Shown here: positions 50,128 to 62,570 of the stretch, piece by piece
Layout of the letters: every line of letters begins with the position of its first letter
Position numbering within the stretch: position 1 is the stretch's first letter
Assembly: GCF_029227915.1 (NCBI RefSeq)
Contig: NC_079877.1
Location: 4,900,001 to 4,964,000 of the forward strand
DNA length: 64,000 nt
Source of the DNA: Hydractinia symbiolongicarpus
Taxonomy: Eukaryota; Cnidaria; Hydrozoa; Anthoathecata; Hydractiniidae
Direction: 5' to 3'
Program-made: the position numbers and the translations under genes
Notes under the pieces: generated by a model
Told to the model about the DNA's origin: nothing
Database searches by the model: none
Seen by the model: the letters and a program-made list of their open reading frames with translations, nothing else

Positions 50128-51745
50128 ATTTTTGATGAGACGCTTAATGAAAGAGGTTTAATCGCCGGCAAACGAAATCCCGCGTTTTCCCGTAAATCCG
50201 GGGCTTGGCCCGTATAGTCGAATGTATACAAAGAAAGTACCCAGGGAGTAAACTCATTTCCCGAACGATTTTTTAAAATTTTTTTTCACCACTAAAACGC
50301 ATGAGACTTGTAGTTTTCAAAAATGTTTTCATTTTTGATGAGACGCTTAATAAAAGAGGTTTAATCGCCGGAAAACAAAAACCCGCGATTTCCTGTAAAT
50401 CCCGGGCTTGGCCCGTATAGTCGAATGTATACAAACAAAGTACCCTGTGAGTAAACTCATTTCCAGAACGATTTTTTAAATTATTTTTTCACCACTAAAA
50501 CGCATAAGACTTGTAGTTTTCAAAAATGTTTTGATTTTTGATGAGACGCTGAATAAAAGCAGTTTAATCGCCGGCAAACGAAAACCTGCGTTTCCCTAAA
50601 TCCCGGACTCGGCCCGTATAGTCAAAAGTATACAAAGAAAGTACCCAGGGAGTAAACTCATTTCCAGAACGATTTTTTAAATTATTTTTTCACCACTAAA
50701 ACGGATAAGACTTGTAGTTTTTAAAAATGTGTTCAATATTGATGAGACGCTGAATAAAAGAAGTTTAATCGCCGGCAAACGAAAACCCGCGATTTCCCGC
50801 AAATCCCGGGCTTGGCCCGTATAGTCCAAAGTATACAAAGAAAGTACCCAGGGAGTAAACTCATTTCCCGAACGATTTGTTATATTATTTTTTTACCACT
50901 AAACGCATGAGACTTGTAGTTTTCAAAAATGTTTTCATTTTTGATGAGACGCTTAATGAAAGAGGTTTAATCGCCGGCAAACGAAATCCCGCGTTTTCCC
51001 GTAAATCCGGGGCTTGGCCCGTATAGTCGAATGTATACAAAGAAAGTACCCAGGGAGTAAACTCATTTCCCGAACGATTTTTTAAAATTTTTTTTCACCA
51101 CTAAAACGCATGAGACTTGTAGTTTTCAAAAATGTTTTCATTTTTGATGAGACGCTTAATAAAAGAGGTTTAATCGCCGGAAAACAAAAACCCGCGATTT
51201 CCTGTAAATCCCGGGCTTGGCCCGTATAGTCGAATGTATACAAACAAAGTACCCTGTGAGTAAACTCATTTCCAGAACGATTTTTTAAATTATTTTTTCA
51301 CCACTAAAACGCATAAGACTTGTAGTTTTCAAAAATGTTTTGATTTTTGATGAGACGCTGAATAAAAGCAGTTTAATCGCCGGCAAACGAAAACCTGCGT
51401 TTCCCTAAATCCCGGACTCGGCCCGTATAGTCAAAAGTATACAAAGAAAGTACCCAGGGAGTAAACTCATTTCCAGAACGATTTTTTAAATTATTTTTTC
51501 ACCACTAAAACGGATAAGACTTGTAGTTTTTAAAAATGTGTTCAATATTGATGAGACGCTGAATAAAAGAAGTTTAATCGCCGGCAAACGAAAACCCGCG
51601 ATTTCCCGCAAATCCCGGGCTTGGCCCGTATAGTCCAAAGTATACAAAGAAAGTACCCAGGGAGTAAACTCATTTCCCGAACGATTTGTTATATTATTTT
51701 TTTACCACTAAACGCATGAGACTTGTAGTTTTCAAAAATGTTTTT
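50128..51745. repeat. 809 bp four-monomer tandem duplication
   Basis: Copies about 50128-50936 and 50937-51745, offset 809. Both contain AACCTGCGTTTCCC (a one-base deletion), GCCGGAAAACAAAAACC, TTTCCTGTAAATCC, TTCAATATTGATG and ACGATTTGTTATATT. The copies part where GTTTTCATT (about 50936) faces GTTTTTATT (about 51745). Confidence 0.83.
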
Positions 51746-53198
51746 ATTTTTGATGAGACGCTGAATAAAAGAAGTTTAATCGCCGGGAAACGAACACCCG
51801 CGATTTCCCGTAAATCCCGGGCTTGGCCCGTATAGTCAAAAGTATAAAAAGAAAGTACCCAGGGAGTAAACTCATTTCCCGAACGATTTTTTAAATTACT
51901 TTTTCACCACTAAAACGCATGAGACTTGTAGTTTTTGAAAATGTTTTCATTTTTGATGAGACGCTGAATAAAAGAAGTTTAATCGCCGGCAAACGAAAAC
52001 CTGCGATTTCCCGTAAATCCTGGACTCGGCACGTATAGTCAAAAGTATACAAAGAAAGTACCCAGGGAGTAAACTCATTTCCCAAACGATTTTTTAAATT
52101 ATTATTTCACCACTAAAACGCATGAGACTTGTAGTTTTTAAAAATGTTTTCATTTTTGATGAGACGCTGAGTAAAAGAAGTTTAATCGCCGGCAAACGAA
52201 AACCTGCGATTTCCCGTAAGTCCTGGACTCGGCCCGTATAGTCCAAAGTATACAAAGAAAGTACCCAGGGAGTAAACTCATTTCCCAAACGATTTTTTAA
52301 ATTATTATTTCACCACTAAAACGCATGAGACTTGTAGTTTTCAAGAATGTTTTCATTTTTGATGAGACGCTGAATAAAAGCAGTTTAATCTCCGGCCAAC
52401 GAAAACCTGCGATTTCCCTAAATCCCGGACTCGGCCCGTATAGTCAAAAGTATACAAAGAAAGTACCCAGGGAGTAAACTCATTTCCAGAACGATTTTTT
52501 AAATTATTTTTTCACCACTAAAACGCATAAGACTTGTAGTTTTTAAAAATGTTTTCATTTTTGATGAGACGCTGAATAAAAGAAGTTTAAACGTCGGCAA
52601 ACGAAAACCCGCGATTTCCCGTAAATCCCGGGCTTGGCCCGTATAGTCAAAAGTATACAAAGAAAGTACCCAGGGAGTAAACTCATTTCCAGAACGATTT
52701 TTTAAATTATTTTTTCACCACTAAAACGCATAAGACTTGTAGTTTTCAAAAATGTTTTGATTTTTGATGAGACGCTGAATAAAAGCAGTTTAATCGCCGG
52801 CAAACGAAAACCTGCGATTTCCCTAAATCCCGGACTCGGCCCGTATAGTCAAAAGTATACAAAGAAAGTTTGACTATACGGGCTTGGCCCGTATAGTCAA
52901 AAGTATAAAAAGAAAGTACCCAGGGAGTAAACTCATTTCCCGAACGATTTTTTAAATTACTTTTTCACCACTAAAACGCATGAGACTTGTAGTTTTTGAA
53001 AATGTTTTCATTTTTGATGAGACGCTGAATAAAAGAAGTTTAATCGCCGGCAAACGAAAACCTGCGATTTCCCTAAATCCCGGACTCGGCCCGTATAGTC
53101 AAAAGTATACAAAGAAAGTACCCAGGGAGTAAACTCATTTCCAGAACGATTTTTTAAATTATTTTTTCACCACTAAAACGGATAAGACTTGTAGTTTT
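51330..53198. repeat. 1870 bp higher-order unit, copy 1 (nine monomers plus 48 bp fold-back insert)
   Basis: Linked to the next copy by offset 1870. Shared markers are ACGATTTGTTATATT (51681 and 53551), CCTGGACTCGGCACG, ATCTCCGGCCAACG, AAACGTCGGCAAACG and the fold-back palindrome. Nine monomers of about 202.4 bp plus 48 bp account for 1870. The left edge overlaps the 809 bp block because both share the same monomers. Confidence 0.83.
52869..52901. repeat. Fold-back palindrome, copy 1
   Basis: The left arm TTTGACTATACGGGC (52869-52883) is the perfect reverse complement of the right arm GCCCGTATAGTCAAA (52887-52901), with a TTG loop at 52884-52886. In normal monomers only the right arm exists, and AAAGAAAGT is followed by ACCCAGG. 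Here AAAGAAAGT (52861-52869) is followed by inverted repeat sequence, and the direct repeat then restarts at TTGGCCCGTATAG. The extra segment is 48 bp. The pattern is what template switching at the existing GGGC-TTG-GCCC mini-hairpin would leave; that mechanism is inference. Confidence 0.93.
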
Positions 53199-55068
53199 CA
53201 AAAATGTTTTGATTTTTGATGAGACGCTGAATAAAAGCAGTTTAATCGCCGGCAAACGAAAACCTGCGATTTCCCTAAATCCCGGACTCGGCCCGTATAG
53301 TCAAAAGTATACAAAGAAAGTACCCAGGGAGTAAACTCATTTCCAGAACGATTTTTTAAATTATTTTTTCACCACTAAAACGGATAAGACTTGTAGTTTT
53401 TAAAAATGTGTTCAATATTGATGAGACGCTGAATAAAAGAAGTTTAATCGCCGGCAAACGAAAACCCGCGATTTCCCGCAAATCCCGGGCTTGGCCCGTA
53501 TAGTCCAAAGTATACAAAGAAAGTACCCAGGGAGTAAACTCATTTCCCGAACGATTTGTTATATTATTTTTTTACCACTAAACGCATGAGACTTGTAGTT
53601 TTCAAAAATGTTTTTATTTTTGATGAGACGCTGAATAAAAGAAGTTTAATCGCCGGGAAACGAACACCCGCGATTTCCCGTAAATCCCGGGCTTGGCCCG
53701 TATAGTCAAAAGTATAAAAAGAAAGTACCCAGGGAGTAAACTCATTTCCCGAACGATTTTTTAAATTACTTTTTCACCACTAAAACGCATGAGACTTGTA
53801 GTTTTTGAAAATGTTTTCATTTTTGATGAGACGCTGAATAAAAGAAGTTTAATCGCCGGCAAACGAAAACCTGCGATTTCCCGTAAATCCTGGACTCGGC
53901 ACGTATAGTCAAAAGTATACAAAGAAAGTACCCAGGGAGTAAACTCATTTCCCAAACGATTTTTTAAATTATTATTTCACCACTAAAACGCATGAGACTT
54001 GTAGTTTTTAAAAATGTTTTCATTTTTGATGAGACGCTGAGTAAAAGAAGTTTAATCGCCGGCAAACGAAAACCTGCGATTTCCCATAAGTCCTGGACTC
54101 GGCCCGTATAGTCCAAAGTATACAAAGAAAGTACCCAGGGAGTAAACTCATTTCCCAAACGATTTTTTAAATTATTATTTCACCACTAAAACGCATGAGA
54201 CTTGTAGTTTTCAAGAATGTTTTCATTTTTGATGAGACGCTGAATAAAAGCAGTTTAATCTCCGGCCAACGAAAACCTGCGATTTCCCTAAATCCCGGAC
54301 TCGGCCCGTATAGTCAAAAGTATACAAAGAAAGTACCCAGGGAGTAAACTCATTTCCAGAACGATTTTTTAAATTATTTTTTCACCACTAAAACGCATAA
54401 GACTTGTAGTTTTTAAAAATGTTTTCATTTTTGATGAGACGCTGAATAAAAGAAGTTTAAACGTCGGCAAACGAAAACCCGCGATTTCCCGTAAATCCCG
54501 GGCTTGGCCCGTATAGTCAAAAGTATACAAAGAAAGTACCCAGGGAGTAAACTCATTTCCAGAACGATTTTTTAAATTATTTTTTCACCACTAAAACGCA
54601 TAAGACTTGTAGTTTTCAAAAATGTTTTGATTTTTGATGAGACGCTGAATAAAAGCAGTTTAATCGCCGGCAAACGAAAACCTGCGATTTCCCTAAATCC
54701 CGGACTCGGCCCGTATAGTCAAAAGTATACAAAGAAAGTTTGACTATACGGGCTTGGCCCGTATAGTCAAAAGTATAAAAAGAAAGTACCCAGGGAGTAA
54801 ACTCATTTCCCGAACGATTTTTTAAATTACTTTTTCACCACTAAAACGCATGAGACTTGTAGTTTTTGAAAATGTTTTCATTTTTGATGAGACGCTGAAT
54901 AAAAGAAGTTTAATCGCCGGCAAACGAAAACCTGCGATTTCCCTAAATCCCGGACTCGGCCCGTATAGTCAAAAGTATACAAAGAAAGTACCCAGGGAGT
55001 AAACTCATTTCCAGAACGATTTTTTAAATTATTTTTTCACCACTAAAACGGATAAGACTTGTAGTTTT
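53199..55068. repeat. 1870 bp higher-order unit, copy 2
   Basis: Matches copy 1 with few substitutions, such as TTTCCCATAAGTCC at about 54080 for TTTCCCGTAAGTCC. It carries the same fold-back at the same place. The copy ends where TTTTTAAAAATGTG follows AACGGATAAGACTTG (about 55060), while copy 1 has one additional monomer with TTTTCAAAAATG at that point. Confidence 0.83.
54739..54771. repeat. Fold-back palindrome, copy 2
   Basis: Same structure as at 52869: left arm 54739-54753, TTG loop 54754-54756, right arm 54757-54771. It lies exactly 1870 bp from the first with the same flanks, so it was copied with the unit and did not arise twice. Confidence 0.93.
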
Positions 55069-55930
55069 TAAAAATGTGTTCAATATTGATGAGACGCTGA
55101 ATAAAAGAAGTTTAATCGCCGGCAAACGAAAACCCGCGATTTCCCGCAAATCCCGGGCTTGGCCCGTATAGTCCAAAGTATACAAAGAAAGTACCCAGGG
55201 AGTAAACTCATTTCCCGAACGATTTGTTATATTATTTTTTTACCACTAAACGCATGAGACTTGTAGTTTTCAAAAATGTTTTTATTTTTGATGAGACGCT
55301 GAATAAAAGAAGTTTAATCGCCGGGAAACGAACACCCGCGATTTCCCGTAAATCCCGGGCTTGGCCCGTATAGTCAAAAGTATAAAAAGAAAGTACCCAG
55401 GGAGTAAACTCATTTCCCGAACGATTTTTTAAATTACTTTTTCACCACTAAAACGCATGAGACTTGTAGTTTTTGAAAATGTTTTCATTTTTGATGAGAC
55501 GCTGAATAAAAGAAGTTTAATCGCCGGCAAACGAAAACCTGCGATTTCCCGTAAATCCTGGACTCGGCACGTATAGTCAAAAGTATACAAAGAAAGTACC
55601 CAGGGAGTAAACTCATTTCCCAAACGATTTTTTAAATTATTATTTCACCACTAAAACGCATGAGACTTGTAGTTTTTAAAAATGTTTTCATTTTTGATGA
55701 GACGCTGAATAAAAGAAGTTTAATCGCCGGCAAACGAAAACCTGCGATTTCCCGTAAGTCCTGGACTCGGCCCGTATAGTCAAAAGTATACAAAGAAAGT
55801 ACCCAGGGAGTAAACTCATTTCCCAAACGATTTTTTAATTTATTATTTCACCACTAAAACGCATGAGACTTGTAGTTTTCAAGAATGTTTTCATTTTTGA
55901 TGAGACGCTGAATAAAAGCAGTTTAATCGC
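55069..55930. repeat. Third, partial copy of the 1870 bp unit
   Basis: Follows copy 2 at offset 1668 (1870 less one 202 bp monomer) through TTCAATATTGATG, ACGATTTGTTATATT and CCTGGACTCGGCACG. It departs before the fold-back: after the CAAGAATG monomer at about 55880 it continues as CGCCGGCAAACG, not CTCCGGCCAACG. No inverted segment is present. Confidence 0.78.
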
Positions 55931-57949
55931 CGGCAAACGAAAACCTGCGATTTCCCTAAATCCTGGACTCGGCCCGTATAGTCAAAAGTATACAAAGAAA
56001 GTACCCAGGGAGTAAACTCATTTCCCAAACGATTTTTTAAATTATTATTTCACCACTAAAACGCATGAGACTTGTAGTTTTCAAGAATGTTTTCATTTTT
56101 GATGAGACGCTGAATAAAAGCAGGTTAATCGCCGGCAAACGAAAACCTGCGATTTCCCGTAAATCCCGGACTCGGCCCGTATAGTCAAAAGTATACAAAG
56201 AAAGTACCCAGGGAGTAAACTCATTTCCAAAACAATTTTTTAAATTATTTTTTCACCACTAAAACGCATAAGACTTGTAGTTTTTAAAAATGTTTTCATT
56301 TTTGATGAGACGCTGAATAAAAGAAGTTTAATCGCCGGCAAACGAAAACCCGCCATTTCCCGCAAACCCCGGACTCGGCCCGTATAGTCAAAAGTATACA
56401 AAGAAAGTACCCAGGGAGTAAACTAATTTCCCAAACGATTTTTTAAATTATTATTTCACCACTAAAGCCCATGAGACTTGTAGTTTTTAAAAATGTTCTC
56501 ATTTTTGATGAGACGCTGAATAAAAGAAGTTTAATCGCCGGCAAACGAAAACCCGCGATTTCCCGTAAAACCCGTCTTGGACCGTATAGTCAAAAGTATA
56601 CAAAGAAAGTACCCAGGGAGTAAACTCATTTCCCGAACGATATTTTAAATTATTTTTTCACCACTAAAACGCATGAGACTTGTAGTTTTAAAAAATGTTT
56701 TCATTTTTGATGAGACGCTGAATGAAAGAAGTTTAATCGCCGGCAAACAAAAACCCGCGATTTCTCGTAAATCCCGGGCTTGGCCCGTATAGTCAAAAGT
56801 ATACAAAGAAAGTACCCAGGGAGTAAACTCATTTCCCAAACGATTTTTTAAATTACTTTTTCACCACTAAAACGCATGAGACTTGTAGTTTTTAAAAATG
56901 TTTTCATTTTTGATGAGACGCTGAATAAAAGAAGTTTAATCGCCGGCAGACGAAAACCCGCGACTTCCCGTAAATCCTGGACTCGGCCCGTATAGTCAAA
57001 AGTATACAAAGAAAGTACCCAGGGAGTAAACTCATTTCCAGAACGATTTTTTAAATTATTTTTTCACCACTAAAACGCATAAGACTTGTAGTTTTTAAAA
57101 ATGTTTTCATTTTTGATGAGACGCTGAATAAAAGAAGTTTAATCGCCGGCAAACGAAAACCCGCGACCTCCCGTAAATCCTGGACTCGGCCCGTATAGTC
57201 AAAAGTATACAAAGAAAGTATCCAGGGAGTAAACTCTTTTCCCAAACGATTTTTTAAATTATTATTTTACCACTAAAGCCCATGAGACTTGTAGTTTTTA
57301 AAAATGTTTTCATTTTTGATGGGACGCTGAATAAAAGAAGTTTAATCGCCGGCAAACGAAAGCCTGCGACTTCCCGTAAATCCCGGACTCGGCCCGTATA
57401 GTCAAAAGTATACAAAGAAAGTACCCAGGGTGTAAACTCATTTCCCGAACGATTTTTCAAACTATTTTTTCACCACTAAAACGCATGAGACTTGTAGTTT
57501 TCAAAATTGTTTTTATTTTTGATGAGACGCTGAATAAAAGAAGTTTAATCGCCGGCAAACGAAAACCTGGGATTTCCGTAAATCCCGTACTCGGCCCGTA
57601 TAGTCAAAAGTATACAAAGATAGTACCCAGGGAGTAAACTCATTTCCCAAACGATTTTTTAAATTATTATTTCACCACTAAAGCCCATGAGACTTGTAGT
57701 TTTTAAAAATGTTTTCACTTTTGATGAGACGCTGAATAAAAGAAGTTTAATCGTCGGCAAACGAAAACCCGCAATTTCCCGTAAATCCCGGTCTCGGCCC
57801 GTATAGTCAAAAGTATACAAGGAAAGTACCCAGGGAGTAAACTCATTTCCCTAAGGAATTTTTAAATTATTTTTTCACCACTAAAACGCATGAGAATTGT
57901 AGTTTTCAAAAATGTTTTTATTTTTGATGAGACGCTGAATAAAAGAGGT
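55931..57949. repeat. Mosaic array segment with AAGCCCATGAG monomers
   Basis: About ten monomers. The AAGCCCATGAG type, frequent at 1-8.6 kb and 21.7-25 kb but absent from about 25.1 to 56.4 kb, returns at about 56467, 57278 and 57675. Private variants include ACGATATTTTAAATT (about 56638, also about 62519), AACCTGGGATTTCCG and CCCTAAGGAATTTTT. No gene. Confidence 0.75.
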
Positions 57950-59670
57950 TTAATCGCCGGCAAACGAAAACCTGCGATTTCCCGTAAATCCTGGACTCGG
58001 CCCATATAGTCAAAAGTATACAAAGAAAGTACCCAGGGAGTAAACTCATTTCCCAAACGATTTTTTAAATTATTATTTCACCACTAAAACGCATGAGACT
58101 TGTAGTTTTCAAGAATGTTTTCATTTTTGATGAGACGCTGAATAAAAGCAGGTTAATCGCCGGCAAACGAAAACCTGCGATTTCCCGTAAATCCCGGACT
58201 CGGCCCGTATAGTCAAAAGTATACAAAGAAAGTACCCAGGGAGTAAACTCATTTCCAAAACGATTTTTTAAATTATTTTTTCGACACTAAAACGCATAAG
58301 ACTTGTAGTTTTTAAAAATGTTTTCATTTTTGATGAGACGCTGAATAAAAGAAGTTTAATCGCCGGCAAACGAAAACCCGCCATTTCCCGTAAACCCCGG
58401 ACTCGGCCCGCATAGTCAAAAGTATACAAAGAAAGTACCCAGGGTGTAAACTCATTTCCCGAACGATTTTTTAATTCATTTTTTCACCACTAAAACGCAT
58501 GAGACTTGTAGTTTTCAAAAATGTTTTCATTTTTGATGAGACGCTGAATAAAAGAAGTTTAATCGCCGGCAAACGAAAACCTGCGATTTCCCGTAAATCC
58601 CGGACTCAGCCCGTATAGTCAAAAGTATACAAAGAAAGTACCCAGGGAGTAAACTCATTTCCCAAACGATTTTTTAAATTATTATTTCACCACTAAAACG
58701 CATGAGACTTGTAGTTTTCAAGAATGTTTTCATTTTTGATGAGACGCTGAATAAAAGCAGGTTAATCGCCGGCAAACGAAAACCTGCGATTTCCCGTAAA
58801 TCCCGGACTCGGCCCGTATAGTCAAAAGTATACAAAGAAAGTACCCAGAGAGTAAACTCATTTCCCGAACGATTTTTTAATTCATTTTTTCACCACTAAA
58901 ACGCATGAGACTTGTAGTTTTCAAAAATGTTTTCATTTTTGATGAGACGCTGAATAAAAGAAGTTTAATCGCCGGCAAACGAAAACCTGAGATTTCCCGT
59001 AAATCCTGGACTCGGCCCGTATAGTCAAAAGTATACAAAGAAAGTACCCAGGGAGTAAACTCATTTCCCAAACGATTTTTTAAATTATTATTTCACCACT
59101 AAAACGCATGAGACTTGTAGTTTTCAAGAATGTTTTCATTTTTGATGAGACGCTGAATAAAAGCAGGTTAATCGCCGGCAAACGAAAACCTGCGATTTCC
59201 CGTAAATCCCGGACTCGGCCCGTATAGTCAAAAGTATACAAAGAAAGTACCCAGGGAGTAAACTCATTTCCAAAACGATTTTTTAAATTATTTTTTCGAC
59301 ACTAAAACGCATAAGACTTGTAGTTTTTAAAAATGTTTTCATTTTTGATGAGACGCTGAATAAAAGAAGTTTAATCGCCGGCAAACGAAAACCCGCCATT
59401 TCCCGTAAACCCCGGACTCGGCCCGCATAGTCAAAAGTATACAAAGAAAGTACCCAGGGTGTAAACTCATTTCCCGAACGATTTTTTAATTCATTTTTTC
59501 ACCACTAAAACGCATGAGACTTGTAGTTTTCAAAAATGTTTTCATTTTTGATGAGACGCTGAATAAAAGAAGTTTAATCGCCGGCAAACGAAAACCTGCG
59601 ATTTCCCGTAAATCCCGGACTCAGCCCGTATAGTCAAAAGTATACAAAGAAAGTACCCAGGGAGTAAACT
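57950..59670. repeat. 1015 bp five-monomer tandem duplication (about 1.7 copies)
   Basis: Homology at offset 1015 runs from about 57950 to 58655, matched at 58965 to 59670. The clearest marker is TTTTTTCGACACTAAAACG (TCGACAC at 58281 and 59296), a change seen nowhere else. Others are AGCAGGTTAATCGCC, CCCGCCATTTCCC and GGACTCAGCCCG. The left part of each copy differs more. Confidence 0.8.
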
Positions 59671-60438
59671 AATTTCCCAAAAGATTTTTTAAATTATTAT
59701 TTCACCACTAAAGCCCATGAGACTTGTAGTTTTTAAAAATGTTCTCATTTTTGATGAGACGCTGAATAAAAGAAGTTTAATCGCCGGCAAACGAAAACCC
59801 GCGATTTCCCGTAAATCCCGGCTTGGCCGGTATAGTCAAAAGTATACAAAGAAAGTACCCAGGGAGTAAACTCATTTCCCAAACGATTTTTTAAATTACT
59901 TTTTCACCACTAAAACGCATGAGACTTGTAGTTTTTAAAAATGTTTTCATTTTTGATGAGACGCTGAATAAAAGAAGTTTAATCGCCGGCAAACGAAAAC
60001 CCGCGATTTCCCGTAAATCCCGGGCTTGGCCCGTATAGTCAAAAGTATACAAAGAAAGTACCCAGGGAGTAAACTCATTTCCCGAACGATTTTTTAAATT
60101 ACTTTTTCACCACTAAAACGCATGAGACTTGTAGTTTTTAAAAATGTTTTCATTTTTGATGAGACGCTGAATAAAAGAAGTTTAATCGCCGGCAAACGAA
60201 AACCTGCGATTTCCCGTAAATCCTAGACTCGGCCCGTATAGTCAAAAGTATACAAAGAAAGTACCCAGGGAGGAAACTCATTTCCCAAACGATTTTTTAA
60301 ATTATTATTTCACCACTAAAACGCATGAGACTTGTAGTTTTCAAGAATGTTTTCATTTTTGATGAGACGCTGACTAAAAGCAGGTTAATCGCCGGCAAAC
60401 GAAAACCTGCGATTTCCCGTAAATCCCGGACTCGGCCC

Positions 60439-61704
60439 GTATAGTCAAAAGTATACAAAGAAAGTACCCAGGGAGTAAACTCATTTCCAGAACGATTTTT
60501 TAAATTATTTTTTCACCACTAAAACGCATAAGACTTGTAGTTTTTAAAAATGTTTTCATTTTTGATGAGACGCTGAATAAAAGAAGTTTAATCGCCGGCA
60601 AACGAAAACCCGCGACTTCCCGTAAATCCTGGACTCGGCCCGTATAGTCAAAAGTATACAAAGAAAGTATCCAGGGAGTAAACTCTTTTCCCAAACGATT
60701 TTTTAAATTATTATTTTACCACTAAAGCCCATGAGACTTGTAGTTTTTAAAAATGTTTTCATTTTTGATGGGACGCTGAATAAAAGAAGTTTAATCGCCG
60801 GCAAACGAAAGCCTGCGACTTCCCGTAAATCCCGGACTCGGCCCGTATAGTCAAAAGTATACAAAGAAAGTACCCAGGGTGTAAACTCATTTCCCGAACG
60901 ATTTTTTAAACTATTTTTTCACCACTAAAACGCATGAGACTTGTAGTTTTCAAAATTGTTTTCATTTTTGATGAGAAGCTGAATAAAAGAAGTTTAATCG
61001 CCGGCAAACGAAAACCTGGGATTTCCGTAAATCCCGTACTCGGCCCGTATAGTCAAAAGTATAAAAAGAAAGTACCCAGGGAGTAAACTCATTTCCCAAA
61101 CGATTTTTTAAATTATTATTTCACCACTAAAGCCCATGAGACTTGTAGTTTTTAAAAATGTTTTCATTTTTGATGAGACGCTGAATAAAAGAAGTTAAAT
61201 CGTCGGCAAACGAAAACCCGCAATTTCCTGTAAATCCCGGTCTCGGCCCGTATAGTCAAAAGTATACAAGGAAAGTACCCAGGGAGTAAACTCATTTCCC
61301 TAAGGAATTTTTAAATTATTATTTCACCACTAAAACGCATGAGATTTGTAGTTTTCAAAAATGTTTTCATTTTTGATGAGACGCTGAATAAAAGAGGTTT
61401 AATCGCCGGCAAACGAAAACCTGCGATTTCCCGTAAATCCTGGACTCGGCCCGTATAGTCAAAAGTATACAAAGAAAGTACCCAGGGAGTAAACTCATTT
61501 CCCAAACGATTTTTTAAATTATTATTTCACCACTAAAACGCATGAGACTTGTAGTTTTCAAGAATGTTTTCATTTTTGATGAGACGCTGACTAAAAGCAG
61601 GTTAATCGCCGGCAAACGAAAACCTGCGATTTCCCGTAAATCCCGGACTCGGCCCGTATAGTCAAAAGTATACAAAGAAAGTACCCAGGGAGTAAACTCA
61701 TTTC
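60439..61704. repeat. Distant copy of 56990-58255
   Basis: Six monomers match 56990-58255 at offset 3449. Shared private variants are GTATCCAGGGAGTAAACTC, GATGGGACGCTG with GAAAGCCTGCGACTTCC, CAAAATTGTTTT, AACCTGGGATTTCCG with CCCGTACTCGG, AATCGTCGGC and CCCTAAGGAATTTTT. A handful of substitutions separate them, for example GATGAGAAGCTG at about 60970. Confidence 0.8.
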
Positions 61705-62570
61705 CAGAACGATTTTTTAAATTATTTTTTCACCACTAAAACGCATAAGACTTGTAGTTTTTAAAAATGTTTTCATTTTTGATGAGACGCTGAATAAAAG
61801 AAGTTTAATCGCCGGCAAACGAAAACCCGCCATTTCCCGTAAACCCCGGACTCGGCCCGCATAGTCAAAAGTATACAAAGAAAGTACCCAGGGTGTAAAC
61901 TCATTTCCCGAACGATTTTTTAATTCATTTTTTCACCACTAAAACGCATGAGACTTGTAGTTTTCAAAAATGTTTTCATTTTTGATGAGACGCTGAATAA
62001 AAGAAGTTTAATCGCCGGCAAACGAAAACCTGCGATTTCTTGTAAATCCCGGACTCGGCCCGTATAGTCAAAAGTATACAAAGAGAGTACCCAGGGTGTA
62101 AACTCATTTCCCGAACGATTTTTTAATTCATTTTTTCACCACTAAAACGCATGAGACTTGTAGTTTTCAAAAATGTTTTCATTTTTGATGAGACGCTGAA
62201 TAAAAGAAGTTTAATCGCCGGCAAACGAAAACCTGCGATTTCCCGTAAATCCCGGACTCGGCCCGTATAGTCAAAAGTATACAAAGAAAGTACCCAGGGA
62301 GTAAACTAATTTCCCAAACGATTTTTTAAATTATTATTTCACCACTAAAGCCCATGAGACTTGTAGTTTTTAAAAATGTTCTCATTTTTGATGAGACGCT
62401 GAATAAAAGAAGTTTAATCGCCGGCAAACGAAAACCCGCGATTTCCCGTAAATCCCGGCTTGGCCCGTATAGTCAAAAGTATACAAAGAAAGTACCCAGG
62501 GAGTAAACTCATTTCCCGAACGATATTTTAAATTATTTTTTCACCACTAAAACGCATGAGACTTGTAGTT

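Noticed and set aside
52869-52901. Rho-independent terminator or transposon terminal inverted repeat
   Set aside because: The 15 bp palindrome has no following T-run or target-site duplication and no enclosed element. Its arms are ordinary monomer sequence in opposite orientation, so a fold-back rearrangement explains it fully.
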